From the NCBI GenBank assembly GCA_015063235.1, contig SUSW01000018.1, forward strand, positions 1 through 64,000: 64,000 bases of DNA. Direction: 5' to 3'. The number at the start of each line of letters is the position of its first letter. The stretch's first letter is position 1. Under the pieces are notes generated by a model. It saw only the letters and a program-made list of their open reading frames with translations, searched no databases and was not told the DNA's origin. The translations under genes and the position numbers were made by a program. This stretch comes from Thermoplasmata archaeon (GTDB taxonomy: Archaea; Thermoplasmatota; Thermoplasmata; Methanomassiliicoccales; Methanomethylophilaceae). Of the stretch, positions 28,942-38,308 are shown piece after piece.

Positions 28942-30357
28942 ATGGTAGACAACAGTTGGGTGAAAACTGATAGAAGCACATCGGGTTCATCTCAGTCGCG
29001 CATGACCAAGACGAAGGTATACCTTACAGTCGCTGTCATTTTGGCCGGAGCGATCCTTACGATAGCCCTCAACGGACTCGGGTCTAATGCAACCCAGTAT
29101 CGTTCAGAGGGAATAGTAGTGGATTTCGGAGATTATTACACGATTTGGACCGATGTCGACTTCAACGTTACTGACGACCCCGTGGAGATGCTGAATAATG
29201 TAAAAAGCGAGTATATGTCCTCCAACTTCGATTACACGATGGAGGGTGGGACCCTTACCGATGTCAAATACAACGGTACCGACTACCCCAATAACGAATC
29301 GAAGAAATGGAACCTCTGGCACGTAACAGATGGCGAGTTCGATGCAGTGAAAGCTGAAAGTTATGATATCAAAGCTTCCGACTACACAGTGGTTATGTGG
29401 GCATACACTACGGAAAACGGCAAACCTATGCCTGCAGTGGACGCCACCGGGACATCGATATACGGCTATGCCGAACCGGACAATGTAGTCACTCTATCCC
29501 CTGTGTGCACAGAGACCCTGAACTCCGTCGGAGGGGTCCAGAAGATCGTAGGGACGGATTCATACAGCAACTATCCCGAATTCGTCGATGAAGGACACAA
29601 GACCGGTTCGATTGCCATCGTCGGTTCATACACCGACCCCAGCTATGAGGCGATCATGAACACCTCGCCGAACATGGTTTTCTGCGATGCATCCACCTAT
29701 AATGACATCCAGATGGCGGCGATGCTCCGTGCCTCCAACGTTAACTGCGTCGTCCTGTACAACGGAGAGGACATCAATACCATACTGAAGAACATCTTCA
29801 TCACAGGAACATCCATGGGATTCGGTCTCGGCTCTCAGGCATACATCCAGAAGGTCGAATACTCGATAACGGCCATCCAGGAGAAGGTCGCCAGCAGCAC
29901 CGGTATGAAGACCATGATTGCACTGAGCAACGATCCTGCACCCTGGGTTGCAGGTGAATATACCTACATCGACGACATCATCGACAAACTAAATGGCTCC
30001 AACGTGTTCGGGGACCTGAAAGGATGGACCAACATCACACCCGAATCTATATCTCAGAAGAATCCTGAATGCATCATCATAATTGACAGCTACAAGTATT
30101 CCGAGAGCGAGTACGACCAGATGCTGAATATCCTATCGCACGAATGGAAATCAACAGATGCGTACAAGAACGGCAACATATACCTGTTCTGCGGGGACCT
30201 AGGTGAGCTAGGAAGCAGAGCAGGGCCGAGGTTCATCCAGCTTATGGAGCTTATGGGAATGGCGATAGACCAGACCGCATACGAGGATGATCCTCTGCCG
30301 AAGGCGGTGGGCAACGACTACCGCGACTACCTGGACATAACCAAGAGGCTCGGGTGA
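28942..30357 (+). CDS. ABC importer substrate-binding protein (BtuF-like) with N-terminal DUF4430-like domain (paralog of 25995..27371)
   Basis: VVTLSPVCTETLNSVGGVQKIVGTDSYSNYPEFV; N-terminal GIVVDFGDYYTIWTDVDFN...KWNLWHVTDGEF. Confidence 0.8.
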   Translation: MVDNSWVKTDRSTSGSSQSRMTKTKVYLTVAVILAGAILTIALNGLGSNATQYRSEGIVVDFGDYYTIWTDVDFNVTDDPVEMLNNVKSEYMSSNFDYTMEGGTLTDVKYNGTDYPNNESKKWNLWHVTDGEFDAVKAESYDIKASDYTVVMWAYTTENGKPMPAVDATGTSIYGYAEPDNVVTLSPVCTETLNSVGGVQKIVGTDSYSNYPEFVDEGHKTGSIAIVGSYTDPSYEAIMNTSPNMVFCDASTYNDIQMAAMLRASNVNCVVLYNGEDINTILKNIFITGTSMGFGLGSQAYIQKVEYSITAIQEKVASSTGMKTMIALSNDPAPWVAGEYTYIDDIIDKLNGSNVFGDLKGWTNITPESISQKNPECIIIIDSYKYSESEYDQMLNILSHEWKSTDAYKNGNIYLFCGDLGELGSRAGPRFIQLMELMGMAIDQTAYEDDPLPKAVGNDYRDYLDITKRLG

Positions 30358-30359
30358 TA

Positions 30360-33299
30360 ATGATGAAGAAATACATTCTGATCATCGCACTCGCGGCTGT
30401 TCTCGCTATCGCATCGATCCCCCTTCTGTCCGATGATTCGTCTGCGGAAGAAACCGAGTCCAAGGTCCTTCTTGACTACGGAAACGGATGGGCGATCTGG
30501 ATCGATCAGAAGGATGGTTCAACATTAGAGGAGATCGTTAAGAACTCATTGACAGGTGCTGATCTCCCGTATTCCGACGATCTCTCCACCATAGACGGCT
30601 ACACCGCCAGGACCATAGGAGGAGAGTCGACCGGAGGGTCCCTGGAAGTACCTGGAAGGACCGGTCAAACGACCGATTGCTCCTGGAGATTCTTCACATG
30701 GTCCGAATCCGAATGGATCACAGCCGATGCATCCCAAACTCCAGACGGCACCCCGATCGCGGTGGCCTACTACCCTGAAGGGATAATACCTGTCAAAACC
30801 CCAAAATATGATTCTTCATGGACTGCTCTACAGGGAGATTCGTGGAACAGCGCCAACCAAATAACCAATTACACTTCCGAACAGACCGGAGAGGCATGGA
30901 AAGTTCTGCCTAGGTACGGAGGTCCCGACCCATCAAGCCTCTATGGAGGTGTATTGGTTGCCAGAGAATATGTACTTCTAAAATTCGGAAGCCCGTCCAG
31001 CACGACAGGACTGACCTCTCTCGCAGCATATAATTGGGAAACGGGAGAGAAAGTCTGGTCTTTCGACTACAAGCCATCCATGATGGATACAACGTCTGCT
31101 CTGGTCGTAGGACAGTTCGTCTACATCGGCAGCAACAACGGACACATCTACAAATTCGATTGGAGAGAGGGCCCCGGAGAAAACAACAAGAATGTAACCA
31201 CTATAGGCGGTGCACCATGGGACGATGACACTGCAGTCATACCCAAGAAGACCATCGATATCGATTGGTACGTCTCATACACCAGCGTCATAACCTCCAT
31301 GGTCGCCGATTCCGGTGCCATATACGCAAAGGCATACAACGGAATGACGTACTGTTTCGACCTCGATCTGAACCTGCTGTGGTCGTATCAGATGGAAGGC
31401 CACAACTACTATTCCACTCCGACGGTATTCGACGGATTTGTATTCTCTGGATGCTACGACGGTACGCTCTATGTATTCAATCAGGCATCAGGAGACCTGA
31501 TCAACAAACAGGTGATTTACCAGACGGAAGACTTCAAAGGAAAGTGCGGTGCCGCCAATGTCGCCCAGGTCTTCAAGGACGGCGATTCGGATTACACCGT
31601 GTTCATCACTTACTCCGACGGATTGGGGATGGATTCCAAGATGAGCAGTATGATGATCTACAAGTTCAACGGAACTGCTTTCACTTTCATCAAGGACTTC
31701 AAATCCACTCTCACCAGCACCGGAGCATACATCACCAGGTACGAGACAGATGACTTCAAAGGAGTGATCGTTCCGTTCTACGGCGGACTCTACAAGATCG
31801 ATGAGGCCGGAAATGCGACTAAGATAACCGAGATGACCTCGGGTTACGAATCTATCCACAACGCACCGCATCTGGTCAACGGCGAAGTCCTCTACATGAC
31901 CACATACTCGTCAAGAAAAACGTATACGTATGACCTCACCGCCGGCGATATCGGAATGATTACAGGCATCAGCTCGAATGCGATGATCTGTCCCGTTGTC
32001 ATCAACGGATACTCTTTCGTCGCTGATGATACCGGATTACAGGTGTACTACAGCACCTATCCGGAATATGTGCCTCCCGAACCCGTGCCTACGGATGAGG
32101 GGGCATGGAAACCCATTCTCTACATTCTCGGAGCGCTTGTCGCCATCCTTGTGATCCTTTGGCTCGTGCTCAGATTCGTGTTCAAATGGGAACACCCGTT
32201 CTCCGACCTGAAGATGCACATCATGCACTTCTTCTTCGGAACGGAATACACCCACAACACCCGCAGCAAACGTAAGGTCCGTGCAGTGTTCGCCTTCGGA
32301 GTGGTGATCACGCTGATTATCTCCCTGGTATCTCTATGCGTCGGTCCAGAGACCACGATGGGGCTGGGAGACGCGTTCAACAACATGATCTCCGCCATAG
32401 GCAAGGGAGGCCAGAACCTCACATATGAGGAGATGCTCATCTACAACCAGCGTCTGCCCCGTGTACTGGCCGCCATCGGGGTCGGAGTCGGTCTGTCCGT
32501 TGCAGGAGCGATGTATCAGGCCGTCATCAAGAACCCCTTGGTCGAGCCTTACATCATGGGAGTATCATCGGGAGCGGGAACGTTCGCCGTAGCGGTGCTC
32601 ACATTCAACTTCACATTCTTCGGCCTGTTCGCAGCAAACAGCATCTATCTGACCGCATTCTCCGCAATATTCGGAGGACTGCTCGCGTTCGGATTGACAA
32701 TGCTGCTCGCTCTTAAAACAGGAGGAAAATCCATCAACTTCGTCCTTGCAGGTATCGTCATAGGGCTCGTGTTCTCAGCCGTGCAATCGCTGCTGATGAT
32801 CAACGCAGGAACTAAAGTTGCCAGCGCTCTGTCCTGGCTGTACGGTTCCTTCAGCACCATGACCTGGGATAAGGTCTGGCTGGTGCTGATCCCCGCCATA
32901 TTCCTGTCGATGGTGCCGCTGATCTGGGCGAAGGAGTTCAACCTCGTCCTTCTTGGTGAGGACCAGGCGAAGCAGATGGGACTCAACGCTAAACGCTTCG
33001 ACGCGATCATGCTGATCGTCGCATCGGTCCTGACATCGTTCTGCGTAGCGTTCTGCGGAGTCATCGGATTCGTCGGATTGGTCATACCCCATCTGAGCAG
33101 GATGATCCTCGGAGGAGACCACCGTCTCATGCTCCCCGCCACGATGGCGTTCGGAGGATTCCTAATGGTAGCCGCGGATCTGTTAGCGAGAGTGCTGCTG
33201 TCCGGCTATGAGTTGCCGGTGGGAGCGATAACCACGGTGATAGGTGTACCCGTGTTCGCCTATCTACTGATCAAGAGAGGGAGGTCATACGATGTCTGA
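30360..33299 (+). CDS. Fusion protein: DUF4430-like domain + PQQ-like propeller + TM + BtuC/FecCD permease (about 980 aa)
   Basis: One uninterrupted ORF: N-terminal half resembles 24094..25998 (YYPEGIIPVKTPKYDSSWTALQGDSWNS), C-terminal half is a complete permease (NQRLPRVLAAIGVGVGLSVAGAMYQAVIKNPLVEPYIMGVSSGAG ... GVIGFVGLVIPHLSRMILGGDHR). Confidence 0.85.
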   Translation: MMKKYILIIALAAVLAIASIPLLSDDSSAEETESKVLLDYGNGWAIWIDQKDGSTLEEIVKNSLTGADLPYSDDLSTIDGYTARTIGGESTGGSLEVPGRTGQTTDCSWRFFTWSESEWITADASQTPDGTPIAVAYYPEGIIPVKTPKYDSSWTALQGDSWNSANQITNYTSEQTGEAWKVLPRYGGPDPSSLYGGVLVAREYVLLKFGSPSSTTGLTSLAAYNWETGEKVWSFDYKPSMMDTTSALVVGQFVYIGSNNGHIYKFDWREGPGENNKNVTTIGGAPWDDDTAVIPKKTIDIDWYVSYTSVITSMVADSGAIYAKAYNGMTYCFDLDLNLLWSYQMEGHNYYSTPTVFDGFVFSGCYDGTLYVFNQASGDLINKQVIYQTEDFKGKCGAANVAQVFKDGDSDYTVFITYSDGLGMDSKMSSMMIYKFNGTAFTFIKDFKSTLTSTGAYITRYETDDFKGVIVPFYGGLYKIDEAGNATKITEMTSGYESIHNAPHLVNGEVLYMTTYSSRKTYTYDLTAGDIGMITGISSNAMICPVVINGYSFVADDTGLQVYYSTYPEYVPPEPVPTDEGAWKPILYILGALVAILVILWLVLRFVFKWEHPFSDLKMHIMHFFFGTEYTHNTRSKRKVRAVFAFGVVITLIISLVSLCVGPETTMGLGDAFNNMISAIGKGGQNLTYEEMLIYNQRLPRVLAAIGVGVGLSVAGAMYQAVIKNPLVEPYIMGVSSGAGTFAVAVLTFNFTFFGLFAANSIYLTAFSAIFGGLLAFGLTMLLALKTGGKSINFVLAGIVIGLVFSAVQSLLMINAGTKVASALSWLYGSFSTMTWDKVWLVLIPAIFLSMVPLIWAKEFNLVLLGEDQAKQMGLNAKRFDAIMLIVASVLTSFCVAFCGVIGFVGLVIPHLSRMILGGDHRLMLPATMAFGGFLMVAADLLARVLLSGYELPVGAITTVIGVPVFAYLLIKRGRSYDV

Positions 33300-34404
33300 A
33301 CAGCAGAAAGACAGGATGCCGACGCTGAGGATGCTCATCGACGGCCACGGCGATACGCATATCGCCCGCAAGAGGCACAGGATGTACTTCATCCTCGGAT
33401 TCGGTACATTGCTCTCGGTGATAATATTCGTCATGATGCTGTGCATCGGACCCACAGGCCTGCTCAACCCCATTGAGGCACTGTCCAACCTGTTCTCCGC
33501 GATAGGGAAGGACGGAAGCGAGATGACCCCCGAAGAGGTCATGGTGTTCAGCTCCCGTCTGCCCAGGGCTATCGCCGCTTTCGCGGTCGGATTCGGCCTG
33601 TCCGTGGCAGGAGCAGCATACCAGGCAGTCATAAGGAACCCTCTGGTCGATCCCTATATTATGGGAGTGTCATCTGGAGCGGGAACGCTTGCCATCGCGG
33701 TCATAGCCTTCGACTTCACATTCTTCGGACTGATCTCGTCGAACTCCGTGTTCCTTATCGCCATAGCCGCCATCATCGGAGGATTGTTCGCATTCCTGCT
33801 CACAATGGCTCTGGCCCACCGCGCAGGTTCCACGACGAATGCATATGTCCTGTCAGGAGTGGTCATCGGACTGGTGTTCGGTGCCGCTCAGACGATAATG
33901 ATCGTGTTCTCGGGGAACAAGGTGTCCGACGTCCTCCTGTGGCTGTTCGGATCCTTCGCCAACATAACTTGGGAGAAGGCATTGTTCATACTCGTCCCCA
34001 GCATAATCCTGTGCATCCTCATCATGAGGTACGCGAAGGAGATGAACCTGGTGCTCCTGGGAGAGAATCAGGCCAGACAGATGGGATTGAACGTCAAGAG
34101 ATTCAATGCAATAATACTCACAGTAGCCTCCATACTCACCGCGTTCTGCGTTGCATTCTGCGGTATCATCGGATTCGTAGGATTGGTTATCCCGCACCTC
34201 TGCCGTATGATCTTCGGAGGCGATCACCGTTTAGTTTTACCAGCATCCATAGCTCTCGGAGGAGCCCTCATGATGGCTGCCGATCTGGCTGCCAGGATGA
34301 TCATCCCCGGTACCGAGCTTCCGGTGGGTGCAATAACCACTTTGATAGGCGTGCCTGTGTTCGCCTACCTTCTGTTCGTAAGGGGGAAGATGTACAATGG
34401 ATGA
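33292..34404 (+). CDS. ABC importer permease, BtuC/FecCD type (second permease of the operon)
   Basis: SSRLPRAIAAFAVGFGLSVAGAAYQAVIRNPLVDPYIMGVSSGAG; CGIIGFVGLVIPHLCRMIFGGDHR. Confidence 0.9.
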   Translation: MSEQQKDRMPTLRMLIDGHGDTHIARKRHRMYFILGFGTLLSVIIFVMMLCIGPTGLLNPIEALSNLFSAIGKDGSEMTPEEVMVFSSRLPRAIAAFAVGFGLSVAGAAYQAVIRNPLVDPYIMGVSSGAGTLAIAVIAFDFTFFGLISSNSVFLIAIAAIIGGLFAFLLTMALAHRAGSTTNAYVLSGVVIGLVFGAAQTIMIVFSGNKVSDVLLWLFGSFANITWEKALFILVPSIILCILIMRYAKEMNLVLLGENQARQMGLNVKRFNAIILTVASILTAFCVAFCGIIGFVGLVIPHLCRMIFGGDHRLVLPASIALGGALMMAADLAARMIIPGTELPVGAITTLIGVPVFAYLLFVRGKMYNG

Positions 34405-35218
34405 GACTCCGATATTAGAGATCCGCAATTTGAACAAGATATACGAAAACGGCTACCACGCCAACAAGGACGTCAGCTTCTCGCTTCCTTCGGGAAAGCT
34501 TGTAGGTCTGATCGGCCCCAACGGATGCGGTAAGACTACGATGATGAGGAGCATCAACAAGATGCACATCCCCACAAGCGGGGATATTCTCATCGACGGG
34601 GAATCCGTGCTTCCGAAGACACCCACCGAAGTAGCCAAGCTCGTATCGAACGTACCCGCGGAGATGACCGCGTCCTTCGGACTGACCGTGTTCGAGACGG
34701 TGATGCTGGGAAGGTATCCCTATCTGCAGAACATGTGGTGGGAGACTGAGGAGGACGAATCCCTCGTGGAGGATGTCCTGAAAAAGTTCGGAGTGTATCA
34801 TCTGCAGGACCGTGCGCTGAACATGCTCTCTTCCGGAGAGCAGCAGCGCGTGCTCATCGCCAAGGCGTACGTCCAGCAGCCGAGACTGATGCTGGTCGAC
34901 GAACCCACATCCCACCTTGATATGAAGTACAAGCTGGATGTCATGGAATACCTCAGAGCGATGGTGAAGACCGACATGACAATCCTGGTCGCGGAGCACG
35001 ACATCTCGCTGATGGCAAGATACTGCGACCTGTGCGTCATCATGAAGAAGGGAGAGCTCGTCGCAATAGGAGACCCCAAGAAGGTCATAACACCCGAACT
35101 CATCCAGGACGTCTACGATGTCAGCGCCACTGTCGGACTGGACGAGGAAGGGGACATCTACGTCCTCCCCAAGAGATATCACAAACAGGGAGAACTCAGC
35201 GACTCCGAATCCCTTTAA
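34397..35218 (+). CDS. ABC importer ATP-binding protein, BtuD/FecE type
   Basis: LIGPNGCGKTTMMRSINKM, MLSSGEQQRVLIAKAYVQQPRLMLVDEPTSHLD. Confidence 0.9.
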   Translation: MDETPILEIRNLNKIYENGYHANKDVSFSLPSGKLVGLIGPNGCGKTTMMRSINKMHIPTSGDILIDGESVLPKTPTEVAKLVSNVPAEMTASFGLTVFETVMLGRYPYLQNMWWETEEDESLVEDVLKKFGVYHLQDRALNMLSSGEQQRVLIAKAYVQQPRLMLVDEPTSHLDMKYKLDVMEYLRAMVKTDMTILVAEHDISLMARYCDLCVIMKKGELVAIGDPKKVITPELIQDVYDVSATVGLDEEGDIYVLPKRYHKQGELSDSESL

Positions 35219-35242
35219 ATCAAACTAATCCATCCACCGCGT

Positions 35243-36241
35243 ATGGTCAGATGCATCCGCGTACCGAAGAAGGACGGCGAATCGGTAAGATCCCGTCTCG
35301 TGGCGGCGGACAGGCTGGACCTGGATTCCAAGATCCGTGCGGAGGATGGTTTTCTTCTTATCCCCATAATCGGGGATTCCTTTGAAGATTTTGAAATTAT
35401 AGACAGGGATCTCGAAGTGCAGGTGCACAAGATCCTGGACTACACAAAGGTCGTCAAGGTACCTGATGACCTCAGAGAATATCTCCCCAGCTCGTTCGAT
35501 GTGGTCGGGGATGTGGCCATGATCAAGGTGCCTGACGAACTGAAACACTTCAAAAAGGAGATCGGAGAAGCTCTCATCGAGGTGAACAAGAACATACGCG
35601 TGGTCTTCCACGATTACGGGGTCAAAGGCGACTTCAGGATCAGGGATCTGGAGAAGATCGCTGGAACCGGCACGTCCGAGACCGTTCACAGGGAGTTCGG
35701 GGTCAACCTGTACACTGACCCTTCCAAAGTATACTTCAACCCGAGGCTTTCGTCGGAAAGGGCACGCATATCGAGACTCGTCAAAGACGGCGAGACCATA
35801 ATCGATATGTTCGCAGGGGTCGCTCCGTTCGGCACCGTGATAGGCAAACTGGCGAATCCGAAGGTCATCTACTCCATCGACCTGAATCCTGCGGCAGAGC
35901 ATTTCGCTAAGCTGAATGCTCAGAAGAACCGCATCAAATGCATAGTGCCCATGACAGGCGATTCATCCAAGCTCATATACGACCTGCCCATGGCCGACCG
36001 TATTATCATGAACCTCCCTCAGATAGCCGACCGCTTCCTGGGATTCGCCATGGACAGGATGAAGCACGGTGCCACCGCGCACATGTACAAGATTATAGAA
36101 AGGGAAGCTTTCCCCAGTTTCTGCGATGCCCTGACGGAGGAGATGGCCTCGAAAGGCCATAAGATAGCGATCCACAGCTCCGAGCTGAAGACATACTCCC
36201 CCACCATGAGCGTCTACTCGATGGATGTCGAGAAGCTCTGA
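35243..36241 (+). CDS. trm5: tRNA (guanine37-N1)-methyltransferase Trm5 family
   Basis: VHREFGVNLYTDPSKVYFNPRLSSERARISRLVKDGETIIDMFAGVAPFG; MNLPQIADRFL. Confidence 0.85.
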   Translation: MVRCIRVPKKDGESVRSRLVAADRLDLDSKIRAEDGFLLIPIIGDSFEDFEIIDRDLEVQVHKILDYTKVVKVPDDLREYLPSSFDVVGDVAMIKVPDELKHFKKEIGEALIEVNKNIRVVFHDYGVKGDFRIRDLEKIAGTGTSETVHREFGVNLYTDPSKVYFNPRLSSERARISRLVKDGETIIDMFAGVAPFGTVIGKLANPKVIYSIDLNPAAEHFAKLNAQKNRIKCIVPMTGDSSKLIYDLPMADRIIMNLPQIADRFLGFAMDRMKHGATAHMYKIIEREAFPSFCDALTEEMASKGHKIAIHSSELKTYSPTMSVYSMDVEKL

Positions 36242-36733
36242 TCAATCCTTCTTGATCTGTTCCAGGGTCACACCGGTCTGTCCCTGATAATGGCCGCTCC
36301 TCTCGGAGTAATCCTTCAGAGTCTCGCTGTTGAGCGTTTCGAACACCATCTGGCAGAACCTCTCCCCAATAGGAAGCTCGACGGGGTCGTCGGTGGCGTT
36401 GTATGCCCCCAATGTGAGCGTTCCCTCGAATCCGGCGTCGATCTTGCCGAATGCACCGATGATCCCCCTTCTTATCCAAGTTGTCCTGAGCCAGAGCTGC
36501 GCACATACATCCTTGGGCATCCTGACCCTCTCGATCGTCGAGACGTAGAACATCGTCCTCGGAGGTATCGTGACCGTGCCTTCGGTCTTCAGATCCGGGT
36601 CGCCCCTGACCATTATCTCCTTGATACGGAGGTCGTACCCGTTGGGTGTGAGTCCTCTCTCATGATAATCGCTGATGCCCAAATATCCGGTCATCATGCT
36701 CTCTACGATGTCCTTGTCTGATAGGATTGCCAT
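36242..36733 (-). CDS. dcd: dCTP deaminase
   Basis: MAILSDKDI, LTPNGYDLRI, SQ/LWLRTTWIRRGI, IDAGFEGTLTLGAYN. Confidence 0.85.
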   Translation of the reverse strand: MAILSDKDIVESMMTGYLGISDYHERGLTPNGYDLRIKEIMVRGDPDLKTEGTVTIPPRTMFYVSTIERVRMPKDVCAQLWLRTTWIRRGIIGAFGKIDAGFEGTLTLGAYNATDDPVELPIGERFCQMVFETLNSETLKDYSERSGHYQGQTGVTLEQIKKD

Positions 36734-36792
36734 GAACGGTCATGCACCCCAGTCAATAAATGTTATTTCATGGGTGGTACCTCCGGAGTAAC

Positions 36793-37797
36793 ATGATGAT
36801 CCCCAAATTCCTCGGCGAAGGGCAGACGATAGGCGTGACGGCACCCTCATTCGGTGTCACGGAACCTCTCGATATCGTCCGTTTCAAGCATGCGGAGGAG
36901 ACTCTTCTGAAGAAGGGCCATCCGGTAAGGAAGACCCCGAACGTCCACACAGCCGACGAATCGGGCAGGAGCTCGCCCTTCATGCAGAGGGTCACCGAAC
37001 TGGGGGGTCTTCTGGAGGACCCTTCGGTAGGTGCGATCGTTTCCGCCAGCGGAGGAGACTATCAATGCGAGATGCTGATGGGGATGGACTGGGATTTCAT
37101 CGAGCGGCATCCGAAATGGATACAGGGGTATTCAGATAACACTGTGCTACTGTTCAAAATAACGGCGGAACACGACATCGCCACAATCTACTGCAGCAAT
37201 TTCGGTGACTTCGGTATGGAACCTTGGCACAGAAGCGTTACCGAGAACCTCGAGTTCCTGGAAGGGAAGAGGACGCAACAGCATTCCTTCGGCACATATC
37301 AGGACGGTTTCATCGACAGGAAGACCGGACTTGAACCCTACAATGAGGATAAGAAAGTCGTTTGGACATGCAGCAAAGGCGACTGTACCTTCTCCGGAAG
37401 GCTGATCGGAGGCTGCATGGATGTCCTCGAGTGGTATCAGCGCAAAGGCAACCTCGACATGAGCGGTTTCCTATCCAAATATTCCAAGGACGGAATAATA
37501 TGGTATATGGAGACCTACGACATGGACGAACCCCGCATAAGGAAGATGTTCGAAGGAATGTCGAAGGACGGTTGGTTCGAGGGAGCCTCAGGTTTCGTGT
37601 TCGGAAGACCGCTTTTCTACAAAGGCAGCGATTATCAGAAAACAGTATCTGATTCCCTAAAAGGCTATGATGTCCCCATAGTCTTTGATGCGGATATAGG
37701 GCACAAACCGCCTAGAATGACGATGATAAACGGTGCGAAGTGCACCGTAAAGACCGGCGGAGGTTCCGCTGTAATAAGTTACGATCTCACCGAGTGA
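36793..37797 (+). CDS. S66-family peptidase (LD-carboxypeptidase / MccF-like)
   Basis: LGEGQTIGVTAPSFG, VGAIVSASGGDYQCEMLMGMDWDFIERHPKWIQGYSDNTVLLF, GGCMDVLEW, DIGHKPPRMTMINGAKC. Confidence 0.85.
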   Translation: MMIPKFLGEGQTIGVTAPSFGVTEPLDIVRFKHAEETLLKKGHPVRKTPNVHTADESGRSSPFMQRVTELGGLLEDPSVGAIVSASGGDYQCEMLMGMDWDFIERHPKWIQGYSDNTVLLFKITAEHDIATIYCSNFGDFGMEPWHRSVTENLEFLEGKRTQQHSFGTYQDGFIDRKTGLEPYNEDKKVVWTCSKGDCTFSGRLIGGCMDVLEWYQRKGNLDMSGFLSKYSKDGIIWYMETYDMDEPRIRKMFEGMSKDGWFEGASGFVFGRPLFYKGSDYQKTVSDSLKGYDVPIVFDADIGHKPPRMTMINGAKCTVKTGGGSAVISYDLTE

Positions 37798-37804
37798 TGC
37801 GGAA

Positions 37805-38227
37805 TCACTTGACGATGACGTCGACTGTCGTGGTCTGGATGGGTGCATCCTCCCAGGGGCGCTGGTAATCGAGCACTACCTTGTACGTTCCCGCCTTCTC
37901 GCAGTGGAACTGGAAGTACTGGGTGCCGCCTGCTCCGCAGAGACCTTCCCTGCCTTTCTCGACCTCGTACCAATCCTTGGTCTTCTCAAGTCCGTCGGAC
38001 GACTTGATTACCCAGGAGTATCCTGTGGTGGCATTGGCTGCCAGCGAAATCACTACATCCTCGCCGACGGCTGCCTGCAAACTATCATCGCCCGCTTCTA
38101 CATATTTCTCGATGACCATGTCGTCCTTCTCCTGTGAGCTGCCTCCGTCGTTCGCAAGAACGATGGCCGCACCTGACACTACGAGTATAGCGGACACAGC
38201 TAATAAGATAACCTTCGCTGCAGACAT
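37805..38227 (-). CDS. Chagasin/I42-family cysteine protease inhibitor, secreted
   Basis: Signal/TM; NATTGYSW, GAGGTQYFQF, YQRPWE match the three I42 loops. Confidence 0.75.
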   Translation of the reverse strand: MSAAKVILLAVSAILVVSGAAIVLANDGGSSQEKDDMVIEKYVEAGDDSLQAAVGEDVVISLAANATTGYSWVIKSSDGLEKTKDWYEVEKGREGLCGAGGTQYFQFHCEKAGTYKVVLDYQRPWEDAPIQTTTVDVIVK

Positions 38228-38308
38228 GACCTTTTCACTCCGGGAAGTATGTAGTCTCAGCGGTTAATAAAGCATGCGACGGGATAATCACTAAATGAAG
38301 AAACGACT

